DNA of 64,000 nt from Hymenobacter cellulosivorans (GCF_022919135.1 NZ_CP095049.1:5527001-5591000), one strand, 5' to 3'. Numbered from the stretch's first letter, positions 32,572 to 41,564 are shown. The notes: generated from the letters alone by a model not told the origin. A program made the numbers and translations.

Positions 32572-33795
32572 TTACGGGCGCCGGCCAGCGACATATTCGC
32601 TTGGCGAAACCCCGGCAAACTGCTTGAAAATGCGGTTAAACGTCGTTTTGGAATTGAACCCGCACTCGAAGGCAATACCCAGCAGAGTGAGGCGGGCAGC
32701 ATCGTCGGTAGTCGACAGGCGGCGTTGCACTTCGGCCACCCGCAGCCCGTTGACCAGGTCGTTGAAGGACTTACCGAAGCCCTGGTTGACGGTAAACGAA
32801 ATCAGGCGGGGCGGCAGTCCGGTGTGGGCCGACAGCTCGGCCAAGGTCAGCGTGGGGTTGCGGAAAAGCTGCTCGTCTTCCAACGCCCGCCGAATCCGCT
32901 CCCGTACTTGGGCATCTACTTCCACTGGCTCCCGGGGGGCTACTGGCGTTGGAGGCGGGGCCTCTGGGTGTGCCGGGAACGGAGCCCGCATTGCCCCATC
33001 GGGTTCTGCGCCAACGTTGCTCACCGGGCGGGCAGTTAGTTCCAGGGCTTCATCGGCCGGCGCCTCGGGCGTGAACTGCACGGCCTGCATGTTGGCTTGC
33101 CGCAGCCCCACCACCCCGATGATGAAGACGACGATGCCCAGCAACTCGGTGGAAAAGTCGTAGCGGTAGTACAGGCCGAAAAACTCGCGCAGCACCAGCT
33201 CCACCAGCCACTGCCCGCTTACCAGGGCCAGGGCCAGCAGCAGGCCGCGCAGCCACTGCAGCCGCAGCTGAGAGATTTCGGAAAAATGCTCGGGCAACCA
33301 GCGCCGGTACTGCCGCAACAGCCGCAAACTCAGCACCAGGTAGAGAATAAGAGAAACCCAGGTGCCGAGAAACTCCAGCCGGTAAGTGTAGGGCCGGTGT
33401 ACGTGCTGCCAGAACCAATTGCGAAAGTCGTAGGGCTGCAGGCTCAGCCAGCTATACAGTGCCGCCTGCACCAATACGGGCCCAAAATGCCACAACTGCC
33501 CGCGCTGAAACCGGAAATCGTGGTTTATTAGGCTCTGCACGTAAAAATACAGCAGCGGGCCAAAGGCGAAAGAGTAGTAAATCGGCAGAAAATACCACTC
33601 TGGCCGCTGCCCATACACGCCGGCCACCCGGAAAAATCCGTCGAGCAGCCACAAAGCAATGGTCAGCATCAGCAGGGCCAGAAACCGGTTGGGCTGGCGG
33701 TTGGCCGACCCAACCCAGAGCAGGCCCGCCGCAAAGCCCGCCTGCGCAATAACGGCAAACAGCAAAGCGGCCAGGGGCGTGAAGGTGAGCAGCAT
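32572..33795 (-). CDS. membrane-bound AraC family transcriptional regulator
   Basis: The N-terminal 230 residues hold about seven membrane segments (LLFAVIAQAGFAAGLLWVG; FLPIYYSFAFGPLLYFYV; LLGIVVFIIGVVGL). A Pro-rich linker leads to a C-terminal AraC/XylS helix-turn-helix domain (LAELSAHTGLPPRLISFTVN; LGIAFECGFNSKTTFNRIFKQFAGVSPSEY in parts). Such proteins sense an external or membrane signal directly; they are common in Bacteroidota. The start at 33795 gives 407 residues. The likely targets are unknown, but the secreted genes just downstream (31.3-32.5 kb) are candidates by position. Confidence 0.93.
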   Translation of the reverse strand: MLLTFTPLAALLFAVIAQAGFAAGLLWVGSANRQPNRFLALLMLTIALWLLDGFFRVAGVYGQRPEWYFLPIYYSFAFGPLLYFYVQSLINHDFRFQRGQLWHFGPVLVQAALYSWLSLQPYDFRNWFWQHVHRPYTYRLEFLGTWVSLILYLVLSLRLLRQYRRWLPEHFSEISQLRLQWLRGLLLALALVSGQWLVELVLREFFGLYYRYDFSTELLGIVVFIIGVVGLRQANMQAVQFTPEAPADEALELTARPVSNVGAEPDGAMRAPFPAHPEAPPPTPVAPREPVEVDAQVRERIRRALEDEQLFRNPTLTLAELSAHTGLPPRLISFTVNQGFGKSFNDLVNGLRVAEVQRRLSTTDDAARLTLLGIAFECGFNSKTTFNRIFKQFAGVSPSEYVAGRRP

Positions 33796-34043
33796 AGACG
33801 GGCAAGATAGTAAACCAAACTCCCCGAGCAACGCCGCTCCCGAGCACTGGCTCCGGCGGTCCAGATTTCGGGCCTAGCCTGGGGTAGGCCCGCTTTTTCT
33901 CGTTGGTTTTCAGGGCAATAATATAAATATCAAGATTAATCTATAGTTGTAGCTAAACCTTCGCCGTCGAGCTCCGTTAAAGGCAACTCGGAACCGTCCC
34001 TTTCTAGGGGCCGGTTTGATGGTTTAACGAAAATCCTGCTCCC

Positions 34044-34328
34044 ATGAAGAAGCTATTTGTTTTCGCCGCCTTGCTCGCCACGGGTGCATACTCGGCCCAA
34101 GCGCAGTCGACTACGACCACTACAACCAAGCAGACGACCGTAACGCCGGCTACTCCGGCCGTGCCTGCCACCCCGTCTACGCCCGCCACAACCACTGTGG
34201 AGTCGACCACAACTACGGTAGACCAGGCTCCGGCCACCGTTACGCAGGCCCCCCCGGTACAAACCGTACCCAGCGACGTGAAAGTGAAAGACAAGCGCCG
34301 CAAGGACAAAATCAAGCCCAAAGACTAG
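34044..34328 (+). CDS. small secreted Thr/Pro-rich protein
   Basis: A signal peptide (MKKLFVFAALLATGAYSAQAQ) followed by a low-complexity Thr/Pro/Ala/Val region (TTTTTTKQTTVTPATPAVPA and similar) and a charged C-terminus (KVKDKRRKDKIKPKD). It is probably an unstructured periplasmic or surface protein of 94 residues. The function is unknown. A GC-rich hairpin follows the stop. Confidence 0.75.
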   Translation: MKKLFVFAALLATGAYSAQAQSTTTTTTKQTTVTPATPAVPATPSTPATTTVESTTTTVDQAPATVTQAPPVQTVPSDVKVKDKRRKDKIKPKD

Positions 34329-34357
34329 GCAGTCCGCTTAGCTCTTCTCCTTAAGCC

Positions 34358-34389
34358 AACGCCCGGCCGCAGCAGTGCGCCCGGGCGTT
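34358..34389. terminator. hairpin terminator between convergent genes
   Basis: AACGCCCGG (34358-34366) pairs with CCGGGCGTT (34381-34389), followed by GTG rather than a T run, so it is a modest terminator. Confidence 0.6.
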
Positions 34390-34401
34390 GTGCTGTTTGG
34401 C

Positions 34402-35082
34402 CTAGGCCTGATGCGGGGCGGCAAGCTGCTGCCGAAGCCAGGCCACCACATCCCGGTCGACCTGCTCCCGGCACTCATCCAGGCCGTGGCAGCAGTCGGG
34501 ATAAAGCACCAGCTCTTTGGGCTCCCGGGCCCGGGCAAAAATTAGTTCGGAGCAAGCAGCTGGCAGAATTTCGTCGGCCGTACCGTGGAGCAGCAGCAGC
34601 GGCCGGGGGCTCAGTTGCGGGGCCAGGTCGGTACCGTAGGTCTGGCTACTCATGGCGACTACCGCGGTTACTTCGGCACTCAGGGCACCGGCCGCAATGA
34701 CCACAGCTCCGCCGAAGGAATGCCCCACCAGCGCTACCTGCGGAGCCTGGCGCTGCTGCACCACGTATTGTACCGCTAGCAGCGTATCGGCCACGCACTC
34801 TTCCAGGTAGTTGGGGCGGCGGTAATGCACCCGCAAGGAGGCTATGCCGAAGCTGCTGAGTTGGGCCGCTAGCCGCGGATACAGGCCGCAGGCCGGGCCG
34901 TCGAGGCCTCCACCGGCGCCACCTACCCACACCACAACCGGCGCCGTGGGTTGGGCGGGGTGAAAGCGGGCGGGCATTTCCCCGTGGTTGGTGTGCAGGG
35001 TCAGTTCCTCCACATTGCCCGCAACGCCGTGTAGGGTCACGGTTTCCAGAATGAATTCGATGGGTTTGCTTTTGCGTGTCAT
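34402..35082 (-). CDS. alpha/beta-fold hydrolase, dienelactone hydrolase-like
   Basis: A soluble serine or cysteine hydrolase of 226 residues. The nucleophile elbow is VALVGHSFGGAVV, the acid lies in LLLLHGTADEILP, and the His in CCHGLDECREQ. There is no signal peptide. The region from GGAGGGLDGP suggests an oxyanion hole. The substrate is unknown. It stands alone between two divergent regions. Confidence 0.87.
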   Translation of the reverse strand: MTRKSKPIEFILETVTLHGVAGNVEELTLHTNHGEMPARFHPAQPTAPVVVWVGGAGGGLDGPACGLYPRLAAQLSSFGIASLRVHYRRPNYLEECVADTLLAVQYVVQQRQAPQVALVGHSFGGAVVIAAGALSAEVTAVVAMSSQTYGTDLAPQLSPRPLLLLHGTADEILPAACSELIFARAREPKELVLYPDCCHGLDECREQVDRDVVAWLRQQLAAPHQA

Positions 35083-35269
35083 GGCGCGGGGCCGGCTGGG
35101 AAAGTACCTTTCCTGGTATACTCGTCGGCCGCCATTATGATATAGCCGGGCTTAGGCCAAAGCCGGAGTTCTAATTGCTTTTTAATTGATTATTAAGGTT
35201 TTTCTAACCAGAACAGATCAACTATAGGCGGCGGGCTTGCGTTAGCAAGCTCAACTATTCTGCCGCTCT

Positions 35270-35983
35270 ATGTTGTTAGCCGTCCCTATCGAGCCCTTTG
35301 ATTGGAATCGAATTCTGTTTTCGGAGGATGCCCCGCCCCTGTTTTTGCTCGAAGTCGCACTACGCTGCGTCCTGACCTACTTCATGGTCATCGGGGCCTT
35401 GCGCGTGACGGGGCGGCGCGGGGTGCGGCAGCTGTCCATTTTCGAGCTCAGTATCATCCTGGCCCTGGGCTCGGCCGCCGGCGACGCCATGCTCTACGAC
35501 GACACGCCCCTGCTTCACGCGGCGGTGGTGTTCGTGGTGGTGCCCATGCTGTACCTGCTTTTCAACAAAGCCACCGAGAAGTATCCGCGCTTCAGCGACT
35601 GGCTGGAAGGCAAACCGGTACTGCTCGTGGAAAACGGCAGTATTTGCATCGAGGAATTTCGGCAGCAAAACCTGACCCAGAAAGAGCTGTTTGGAGAATT
35701 GCGCAAGTTGCAGGTAGAACACCTGGGGCAGGTGCGCCGCGCCTACATTGAGGCCACGGGAGAAGTCAGCGCCTATTTCTTCAGTGAGGAAGACGTGCAG
35801 CCGGGCTTGCCCATCTGGCCCGAGCGCCTTGGCCAAACCCAGCAGCGCGCCCCCGAGGCGGGCTCGTACGCCTGCGCTACCTGCGGCAAAGTGCGGGAGC
35901 TGCCGGCCGCCGGCGTAGCCCGCTGCCCCGTCTGCCAGGACGACCAGTGGATTCCGGCCTGCGACGCCCAGCGAATTACCTAG
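35270..35983 (+). CDS. DUF421 (YetF-like) membrane protein with zinc-ribbon tail
   Basis: YetF/DUF421 proteins have three N-terminal membrane helices and a cytoplasmic or extracytoplasmic domain of unknown role. Here the helices are LLEVALRCVLTYFMVIGALRV, LSIFELSIILALGSAAGDAM and LLHAAVVFVVVPMLYLLF. The domain continues with PVLLVENGSICIEEFRQQNLT and GELRKLQVEHLGQVRRAYIEATGEVS (in parts). The last 50 residues add CATC and CPVC pairs that look like a zinc ribbon, an extension not universal in the family. It is a single gene. Confidence 0.9.
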   Translation: MLLAVPIEPFDWNRILFSEDAPPLFLLEVALRCVLTYFMVIGALRVTGRRGVRQLSIFELSIILALGSAAGDAMLYDDTPLLHAAVVFVVVPMLYLLFNKATEKYPRFSDWLEGKPVLLVENGSICIEEFRQQNLTQKELFGELRKLQVEHLGQVRRAYIEATGEVSAYFFSEEDVQPGLPIWPERLGQTQQRAPEAGSYACATCGKVRELPAAGVARCPVCQDDQWIPACDAQRIT

Positions 35984-36053
35984 TCAGGGCCGCGGCTGCT
36001 TATATGGGCAAGGTAAAAACGGCCCGGCGCTGCAACGACTCGTACCTTCGGAC

Positions 36054-36443
36054 ATGATTCCACTGCTGCACGTTCACCACATCGCCATCATCTGCGCCGA
36101 CTACGCCGCGTCGAAGCGCTTTTACACCCAGGTGCTGGGGCTGGAGGTGATTCGGGAAGTGTACCGGGTTGAGCGCCAATCCTACAAGCTGGACCTGGCC
36201 CTGCGGGGGCAATACGTCATCGAGCTGTTTTCCTTTCCCGAGCCCCCGCCCCGCCTCACCCAGCCCGAAGCTACCGGCCTGCGCCACCTGGCCTTTGCCG
36301 TGGCCGATCTGGATGCCACCGTAGCCTGGCTCGACCAGTACCAGGTAACCTCGGAGCCTATCCGGACCGACGAGTTTACCGGCCGCCGCTTCACCTTCAT
36401 TCAGGACCCCGACGGGCTGCCAGTAGAGTTTTACGAGGCGTAG
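36054..36443 (+). CDS. VOC family protein, GloA2/YaeR-like glyoxalase
   Basis: A 129-residue vicinal-oxygen-chelate protein. The two beta-alpha-beta repeats begin LLHVHHIAIICADYAASKRFYTQVLGL and LRHLAFAVADLDATVAWLD (in parts), and it ends DPDGLPVEFYE, which contributes the conserved Glu metal ligand. It resembles YaeR/GloA2 of unknown substrate rather than classical GloA. A TACCTTCG box sits four bases before the ATG. It is monocistronic. Confidence 0.9.
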   Translation: MIPLLHVHHIAIICADYAASKRFYTQVLGLEVIREVYRVERQSYKLDLALRGQYVIELFSFPEPPPRLTQPEATGLRHLAFAVADLDATVAWLDQYQVTSEPIRTDEFTGRRFTFIQDPDGLPVEFYEA

Positions 36444-36475
36444 TTACCCGACCAAGCTGGCACTGGCCTAGCCGC

Positions 36476-37189
36476 TTATAGCTCTGCCAGCCGGTACGAC
36501 AGGCCCACCCGGAAAACCTGGGAGTAGGCTTCGCCTGTGCCGCCCAGCTCACTTTTCCGGTAGTTGGTCAGCCCGTAGGAATAGCCGAGCGACACACCCA
36601 CGTGCTGGAACTGGGCCGTCAGGTTGGCCCGGAAACGAATGTCGAGTTCGGGGTGGTCGTGGCCGAGGCTGGTAGTATAGCGGTTTCCAGCTAGGTTCAC
36701 CGCTTCGCCTTTCTCCTGACTGTGCAGCAACAGTCCCATTTCGGGGCCCGCCGTCAGGTCCAGGTCTACGTTCGAGAAATCGAAGCGGTGGCCGAAAAAC
36801 GGATGCACATTGATAAAGGAGTTAGTCAGGGTACTTTTCCCCGCGGTTGGAATCAGCTTATTGGTGCGGTCAACGACGCTGACAATCTGCACGCGGCTGC
36901 GCAGCAGCTCGTAGCCGGCCTGCACGCCCATTAGCGTTCGGCTGCCGGCCGTAAGGCGCTGCACCTGCCCGGCCACGCCGTAGGAAAAGGCTATCCGGGA
37001 GCCGTAGGCATTGTTGGTATACGGCCCGGAGCCGGCCGTTTGCGACAGAATAATGGAGGAGCTCCCCGCAACCGACGAGCCCCGGAAATTGGCTGCGCCA
37101 GATGTTAGATGGGCTGAAATTTCGGTTTGCTGCCCGTAGCTAAGATGGGCAGTCAGAGCCCCGAAGAACAACAGAGTATACTTCTTCAT
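36476..37189 (-). CDS. outer-membrane beta-barrel protein
   Basis: A signal peptide (MKKYTLLFFGALTAHLSYGQ) from the ATG at 37189 leads to about 215 residues of alternating polar and hydrophobic strands (AYGSRIAFSYGVAGQVQRL; LMGVQAGYELLRSRVQIVSV; LDIRFRANLTAQFQHVGVSLGYSYGL in parts), ending FRVGLSYRL with an aromatic/Leu terminus. This matches a porin-like or OmpW-sized barrel. No cofactor motif is seen. Orientation is opposite to its neighbour, with a shared 137-base upstream region. Confidence 0.8.
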   Translation of the reverse strand: MKKYTLLFFGALTAHLSYGQQTEISAHLTSGAANFRGSSVAGSSSIILSQTAGSGPYTNNAYGSRIAFSYGVAGQVQRLTAGSRTLMGVQAGYELLRSRVQIVSVVDRTNKLIPTAGKSTLTNSFINVHPFFGHRFDFSNVDLDLTAGPEMGLLLHSQEKGEAVNLAGNRYTTSLGHDHPELDIRFRANLTAQFQHVGVSLGYSYGLTNYRKSELGGTGEAYSQVFRVGLSYRLAEL

Positions 37190-37326
37190 AATGCCAGCAA
37201 GGAAATAAGGATGGTTAGGGTAATGAGCCGCGGCTTGCCCCAAAGGTTGTAAAATCTGCTTCGATATTTTCCTTTCACACTTTTTTCCGCCTCCGAATGG
37301 GTTTTGTGCCCGATATTACCGCCGCT

Positions 37327-39228
37327 ATGCCCCAACCGACCACACCGCTGCCCTACCTGATTATTGACTTTGACAGCACCTTCACCCAGGTCGAGGGCCT
37401 GGATGAGCTGGCCGATATTGCCCTGCAGGGCCACCCCGACCGCGAAAAAGTCGTCGGCGAAATCCGGGCCCTGACCGACCGCGGCATGAGCGGCAGTCTG
37501 AGTTTCTCGGAGTCGTTGCAGCAGCGGCTGGCTTTGTTGCCGGCCCGGCGCGAGCATCTACCTGTACTCGTCGAGCAGCTCAAGGGCAAGGTGTCGGAGA
37601 GCATCGTGCGCAACCGCAGCTTCTTCGAGCGGTTTCCGGGGCGGGTCTATATCGTGAGCAGCGGCTTTCGGGAGTTTATCGAGCCCGTCGTGGCCGACTT
37701 CGGCATCCAGGCCGACCACGTGCTGGCCAATACCTTCACCTTCGACCAAGACGGCCGCATCACCGGCTTCGACCCCGACAACGTGCTGAGCCGCGACGGG
37801 GGCAAGATTCTGCAGCTGCGGGAGCTGGACCTGAGCGGCGACGTGTACGTGCTCGGCGACGGCTATACTGACTATCAGATCCGGGAAGCTGGCTTGGCCA
37901 ACCGCTTTTACGCCTTCACCGAAAATATCAGCCGCGAAGCCGTAGTGGCCCGCGCCGACGAAGTACTGCCCTCTTTCGACGAGTTTCTCTACCAGAACAA
38001 GCTGCCCATGACCCTGAGTTACCCCAAAAACCGCATTAAGGTATTGCTGCTCGAAAACCCCGACGTGCGCGCCGCCGAGCTGTTCCGCGCTGAAGGCTAC
38101 CAGGTAGATTCCGTGCCCGGCGGCCTCGACGAAGAAGAGCTGATGGAGCGCATCGAGGGCGTAAGCATCCTCGGCATTCGCTCCAAAACCCAGGTCACGC
38201 AGCGGGTGCTCGACAAAGCCAACCGCCTGATTGCCATCGGCGCTTTCTGCATCGGCACCAACCAGATTGACCTGACCGAGGCCATGAAGCGCGGGGTGGC
38301 CGTGTTCAACGCGCCCTTCTCCAACACCCGCTCGGTGGTAGAGCTGGCCCTGGGCGAAATCATCATGCTGGCCCGCCGCATCCCCGAAAAAAGCCCTAAG
38401 ATGCACGCCGGGGAGTGGGATAAGTCGGCGAAAGGGTCGTTTGAAATCCGGGGCAAAAAGCTCGGCATCGTCGGCTACGGCAATATTGGCTCCCAGCTCT
38501 CGGTGGTGGCCGAGGCCGTGGGCATGCAGGTACTGTATTACGACGTGGCTGAAAAGCTGCAACTGGGCAACGCCGTGCGCTGCCGCACCCTGCCGGAGCT
38601 GCTGCAGCAGGCCGACATCGTGACCCTGCACGTGGACGGCCGCAAGGACAACACCAACCTTATCGGGGCCGCCGAGCTGGCTATGATGAAGCCCGGGGCC
38701 ATTTTGCTCAACAACGCCCGCGGCCACGTCGTGGATGTGCCGGCCCTGGCGGCGGCCCTGCGCAGTGGCCACCTCGGCGGCGCGGCCGTGGATGTGTTTC
38801 CCTACGAGCCCAAAACCAACGACGAAGGCTTCGAGAGTGAGTTGCGGGGCTTGCCCAACGTGCTGCTCACACCCCACATCGGCGGCAGCACGGCCGAGGC
38901 CCAGCGCAATATTGCCGAGTTTGTGCCCGAGCGGATTATGCAGTACATCAACACCGGCAACACCCAGCAAAGCGTTAATTTCCCCAACATTCAGCTGCCC
39001 ACCCAGCAGGCCCACCGCCTGATTCACATTCACGCCAACGTGCCCGGCGTGCTGGCCCGTATCAACAACGTGCTGGCCGCCCACCACGTTAACATCCTGG
39101 GGCAGTATCTGAAAACCAACGAGCAGATCGGCTACGTGATTACCGACATCAACCAGGAGTACGACCAGGAGGTGATCAAAGCCCTGCGCGAGGTAGAGCA
39201 CACCATCAAATTTCGGGTGCTCTACTAA
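37327..39228 (+). CDS. bifunctional phosphoserine phosphatase / phosphoglycerate dehydrogenase
   Basis: Two steps of serine biosynthesis in one chain. Residues 1-215 are a HAD phosphatase: Asp14/Asp16 in DFDSTFTQ, SSGFREFIE and GDGYTDYQ. Residues about 235-555 are 3-phosphoglycerate dehydrogenase: GIRSKTQVTQRVLDKANRLI, the NAD site GIVGYGNIGSQLS, the Arg in NNARGHVVD, DVFPYEPK and the catalytic His in LTPHIGGST. The last 70 residues are an ACT domain (VPGVLARINNVLAAHHVNI) that probably binds serine. The start at 37327 (MPQPTTPLPY) gives 633 residues. A serB-serA fusion is known from some Bacteroidota; serC is not in the window. Confidence 0.93.
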   Translation: MPQPTTPLPYLIIDFDSTFTQVEGLDELADIALQGHPDREKVVGEIRALTDRGMSGSLSFSESLQQRLALLPARREHLPVLVEQLKGKVSESIVRNRSFFERFPGRVYIVSSGFREFIEPVVADFGIQADHVLANTFTFDQDGRITGFDPDNVLSRDGGKILQLRELDLSGDVYVLGDGYTDYQIREAGLANRFYAFTENISREAVVARADEVLPSFDEFLYQNKLPMTLSYPKNRIKVLLLENPDVRAAELFRAEGYQVDSVPGGLDEEELMERIEGVSILGIRSKTQVTQRVLDKANRLIAIGAFCIGTNQIDLTEAMKRGVAVFNAPFSNTRSVVELALGEIIMLARRIPEKSPKMHAGEWDKSAKGSFEIRGKKLGIVGYGNIGSQLSVVAEAVGMQVLYYDVAEKLQLGNAVRCRTLPELLQQADIVTLHVDGRKDNTNLIGAAELAMMKPGAILLNNARGHVVDVPALAAALRSGHLGGAAVDVFPYEPKTNDEGFESELRGLPNVLLTPHIGGSTAEAQRNIAEFVPERIMQYINTGNTQQSVNFPNIQLPTQQAHRLIHIHANVPGVLARINNVLAAHHVNILGQYLKTNEQIGYVITDINQEYDQEVIKALREVEHTIKFRVLY

Positions 39229-39237
39229 GGCCGAGCT

Positions 39238-39474
39238 GTGAACCTTGTTCCCTTCGAGCTGCATTTGACCACCGACGCCCTGCCGACACACCGGCTCGAC
39301 GATTTCGTGGCCGTCTGTCGACAGCTCGGGGCCAAGCCGCTGCTGATTGAGTTGGCCCAAGGCCAGGTTGTCCAGCAGCCGATGCTCAGCAAAGTAGCAC
39401 TGTTGCCCGACGTGGCCGCGGCGCTGGCGTTGGCGGCGGCTGATGCTGACTTCCTGAAAAGTGGTGGCACCTAG
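39238..39474 (+). CDS. short protein following serB-serA, possibly a truncated gene
   Basis: A 78-codon frame starts GTG 9 bases after the serB-serA stop and reads (M)NLVPFELHLTTDALPTHRL, GAKPLLIELAQGQVVQQPM. It looks like the beginning of a longer protein, since composition is coding-like up to the stop and the pattern resembles the N-terminal part of an unnamed Bacteroidota family, from memory only. The following frame at 39486 may be the decayed remainder. It could also be a real small protein. Confidence 0.45.
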   Translation: MNLVPFELHLTTDALPTHRLDDFVAVCRQLGAKPLLIELAQGQVVQQPMLSKVALLPDVAAALALAAADADFLKSGGT

Positions 39475-39485
39475 TAGCGGGCAAG

Positions 39486-39815
39486 TTGGCGCCCCTATTT
39501 CCCGACGGCGTTTCCGAATCCTGGGATGCCTGGCGGCATGAAATAAGGCCAAAGTACCGCAATATTATCTTGCACTTTGATGAGCAAGCAGCTTCTATAA
39601 CCGACGAGACGAAACTGCCTGCTCTTCTGCCCGACTTCGAGGTGCAGGTGCGGGAAGCATTTGAGCAGGCCTTACCGCACTTGCCCACTAAATTTCAAGC
39701 TCCGAAGTCTGCCACCGCAAGTCTGGGCCCGGTGCAGTTGCCGGCGAGCAACCCCTCACCTGCTTCCAAGTCAGCATGGTCCTTGCTCGATGCCTTTACC
39801 AGGCTTTTCCGGTAG
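39486..39815 (+). CDS. hypothetical protein, TTG start, possible gene remnant
   Basis: A 109-residue frame (MAPLFPDGVSESWDAWRHEI, LPALLPDFEVQVREAFEQAL) begins TTG 11 bases after the previous stop. The frame itself runs back to a TGA at 39447, so the first residues are uncertain. Codon use looks plausible, but no family is recognised and no ATG is available. With the preceding short frame it might be one gene broken by a frameshift. A strong terminator follows. Confidence 0.35.
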   Translation: MAPLFPDGVSESWDAWRHEIRPKYRNIILHFDEQAASITDETKLPALLPDFEVQVREAFEQALPHLPTKFQAPKSATASLGPVQLPASNPSPASKSAWSLLDAFTRLFR

Positions 39816-39860
39816 TCAGTTGTCGTGCCTCCGCCGATTATCCTGGCTTAGCGACCAACA

Positions 39861-39892
39861 AAAAAGGCGGCCCCGGTGAGGGCCGCCTTTTT
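39861..39892 (+). terminator. strong hairpin terminator
   Basis: AAAAAGGCGGCC (39861-39872) pairs with GGCCGCCTTTTT (39881-39892) around an 8-base loop. It can serve both strands. Confidence 0.9.
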
Positions 39893-39917
39893 GCTTATGT
39901 AAGTCTGGCTGCGAGCT

Positions 39918-41564
39918 TTAGTTGCTGCCAATCGGCGCGGTCGGTACCGGGTCGGCCTTGGGGTTGCGCAGCTGCAGTTGCTCCCGGGTCGTGACGGTGC
40001 CCACGGTCATGCGCAGGTTGTAGTCGCCGGCGGGCAGGCCAGTGAAGTCCAGGGTCTGGTGGTGGGCTCCGGCCGTCTGACGACGGTAGTCCGACACCCG
40101 AACCGGCGCGCCGTTCTGGTTGTAAAGTACCCAGCCCATCGGAATTTCCTCGGGCAGGTTGTAGCGCAGCTGCACTACACCATTGCTGGGGTTGGGGTAG
40201 ATGCTCATCTTGTTGGCTCCCACCCCGGGGCGGCTGCTGGCCATATCCTGGGCAGTCGGCTCCTCCGATTTGGCGGGCCGGAGCTTCCACATCTGGTTTT
40301 CTTTGCCGCTGTAACGCCACTGCTGCACGGTGCCGGCAGCCGAGTCACGGGCAGTTAGGGCCTTGTTGCTGTGCTTGGCCAGCAGCTTGTAATAGCCGTT
40401 TTCGGTGGGCTCGATGCGCCACAGCTGGTTGTTGCCGCTGTAATAAGGCCACAGGTCCATTTCAGCCCCGTTAGAAGTGGAGCTGCCCAATACTTCCAGC
40501 ACCCGGTTGTTGCCGGGCACTACGAGGCGGTAGTAGCCATCAGCCAACCGTTCCACGCGCCACTGCGGCTCCTGGTTACGGCTGTCGGCCTCCTTGCTGG
40601 CGGTGCCCAGCCCGTTGTAAACGTGGCTGTTGGGGCGCGAAGGGTCATCAATTTCCAAAGGTTTGCCCGTGGTGCGCGAAGTCAGCACGTACAGTCCAGG
40701 CTCCAGGGCCGGAGCGGGCGGGGTTTCTTTGGCTGCTTTGGCGGCTGCTTTGGCCGTAGCTTTTTCGGCTTTAGCTACGGCAGGGTCTACTTTAGGCGGA
40801 GCCGGAGTAGCCTTGGCTACTTTCACTTCCGGCTTTGCGGCGGGCGCCGGAGCCGGGGCTGGCGCAGGCTTTGCTTCGCGGGGCTTGGGCTCTACCTTGG
40901 CCTTGGCTACCACTTTTTCCGGAGCCGGGGCGGGCTTGGGAGCCGCCGCCGGAGCTGCTGCTACGGCAGTTCCGGCCGGGTCGGGCATGCTCGAAGAGCC
41001 CTGCGGATACAGATACGCCGTCGGAATCACCTGGGGCGCCTGGCCGGGCGGGGCCCACATCATCTGGAACTGCGCTTCACCTTCACCAGCGGCAAATTCA
41101 ATTTTGATGGTGGTTTTTTCGCCCGCTGCCAGCCCGATGCCGCTGCTGCCGGTGGCCCCGATCTTGTTGCCGTTGAAGGTGTCGATTATCTTTTTGCCAT
41201 TGACCCACACGCGCACTTCATCCACGGTTTTACCGATGAAGCGGTAGCTGCCCGTCGAGGGAGCGGCCAGCAGTCCTTCCCAGCGGATGGAGAAGTTGTC
41301 GTCCGACAGGTCGGGGCCGGGAGCACCATTACCCCAGTTGAAATTGATGGAAGGATCGACGCGCTGCTGCAGGGGCATCCCGGCCAGGCTGCCGTTGGCA
41401 AAGTAGCTGCCCGTCAGGCCTGTGCCAGCACCCTGAGCGGGGAGCGGCGCCAGCAGTACCGGCGAGTCGCCAGGAGTATGACCAGACGTGGTGGCACCCA
41501 GAGCCAATGTTGTTGCGCCGGTCCAAAGACCGGTCACCAGCGAGCAAAGTATCAAGCGACGCAC
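39918..41564 (-). CDS. secreted PA14 / ricin-type lectin protein with T9SS sorting domain
   Basis: An extracellular carbohydrate-binding protein. After a signal (RRLILCSLVTGLWTGATTLALGA) comes a PA14 domain (GLTGSYFANGSLAGMPLQQR; FSIRWEGLLAAPSTGSYRF; AQFQMMWAPPGQ). A roughly 100-residue Ala/Pro/Lys linker follows, then a ricin-type trefoil with repeated Q-x-W motifs (EPQWRVERLADGYYRLV; NNQLWRIEPTENGYYKLLAKHSNKAL in parts; ENQMWKLRPA). A T9SS domain follows (MSIYPNPSNGVVQLRY; GLPAGDYNLRM) with an extra tail KADPVPTAPIGSN. Start is uncertain: GTG at 41564 fits a signal peptide best, and an ATG at 41645 is possible. Confidence 0.85.
   Translation of the reverse strand: MRRLILCSLVTGLWTGATTLALGATTSGHTPGDSPVLLAPLPAQGAGTGLTGSYFANGSLAGMPLQQRVDPSINFNWGNGAPGPDLSDDNFSIRWEGLLAAPSTGSYRFIGKTVDEVRVWVNGKKIIDTFNGNKIGATGSSGIGLAAGEKTTIKIEFAAGEGEAQFQMMWAPPGQAPQVIPTAYLYPQGSSSMPDPAGTAVAAAPAAAPKPAPAPEKVVAKAKVEPKPREAKPAPAPAPAPAAKPEVKVAKATPAPPKVDPAVAKAEKATAKAAAKAAKETPPAPALEPGLYVLTSRTTGKPLEIDDPSRPNSHVYNGLGTASKEADSRNQEPQWRVERLADGYYRLVVPGNNRVLEVLGSSTSNGAEMDLWPYYSGNNQLWRIEPTENGYYKLLAKHSNKALTARDSAAGTVQQWRYSGKENQMWKLRPAKSEEPTAQDMASSRPGVGANKMSIYPNPSNGVVQLRYNLPEEIPMGWVLYNQNGAPVRVSDYRRQTAGAHHQTLDFTGLPAGDYNLRMTVGTVTTREQLQLRNPKADPVPTAPIGSN

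Noticed and set aside
37558..39552. 664-codon open frame opposite serB-serA
   Set aside because: Antisense shadow of a conserved fusion protein; no motif or plausible start.
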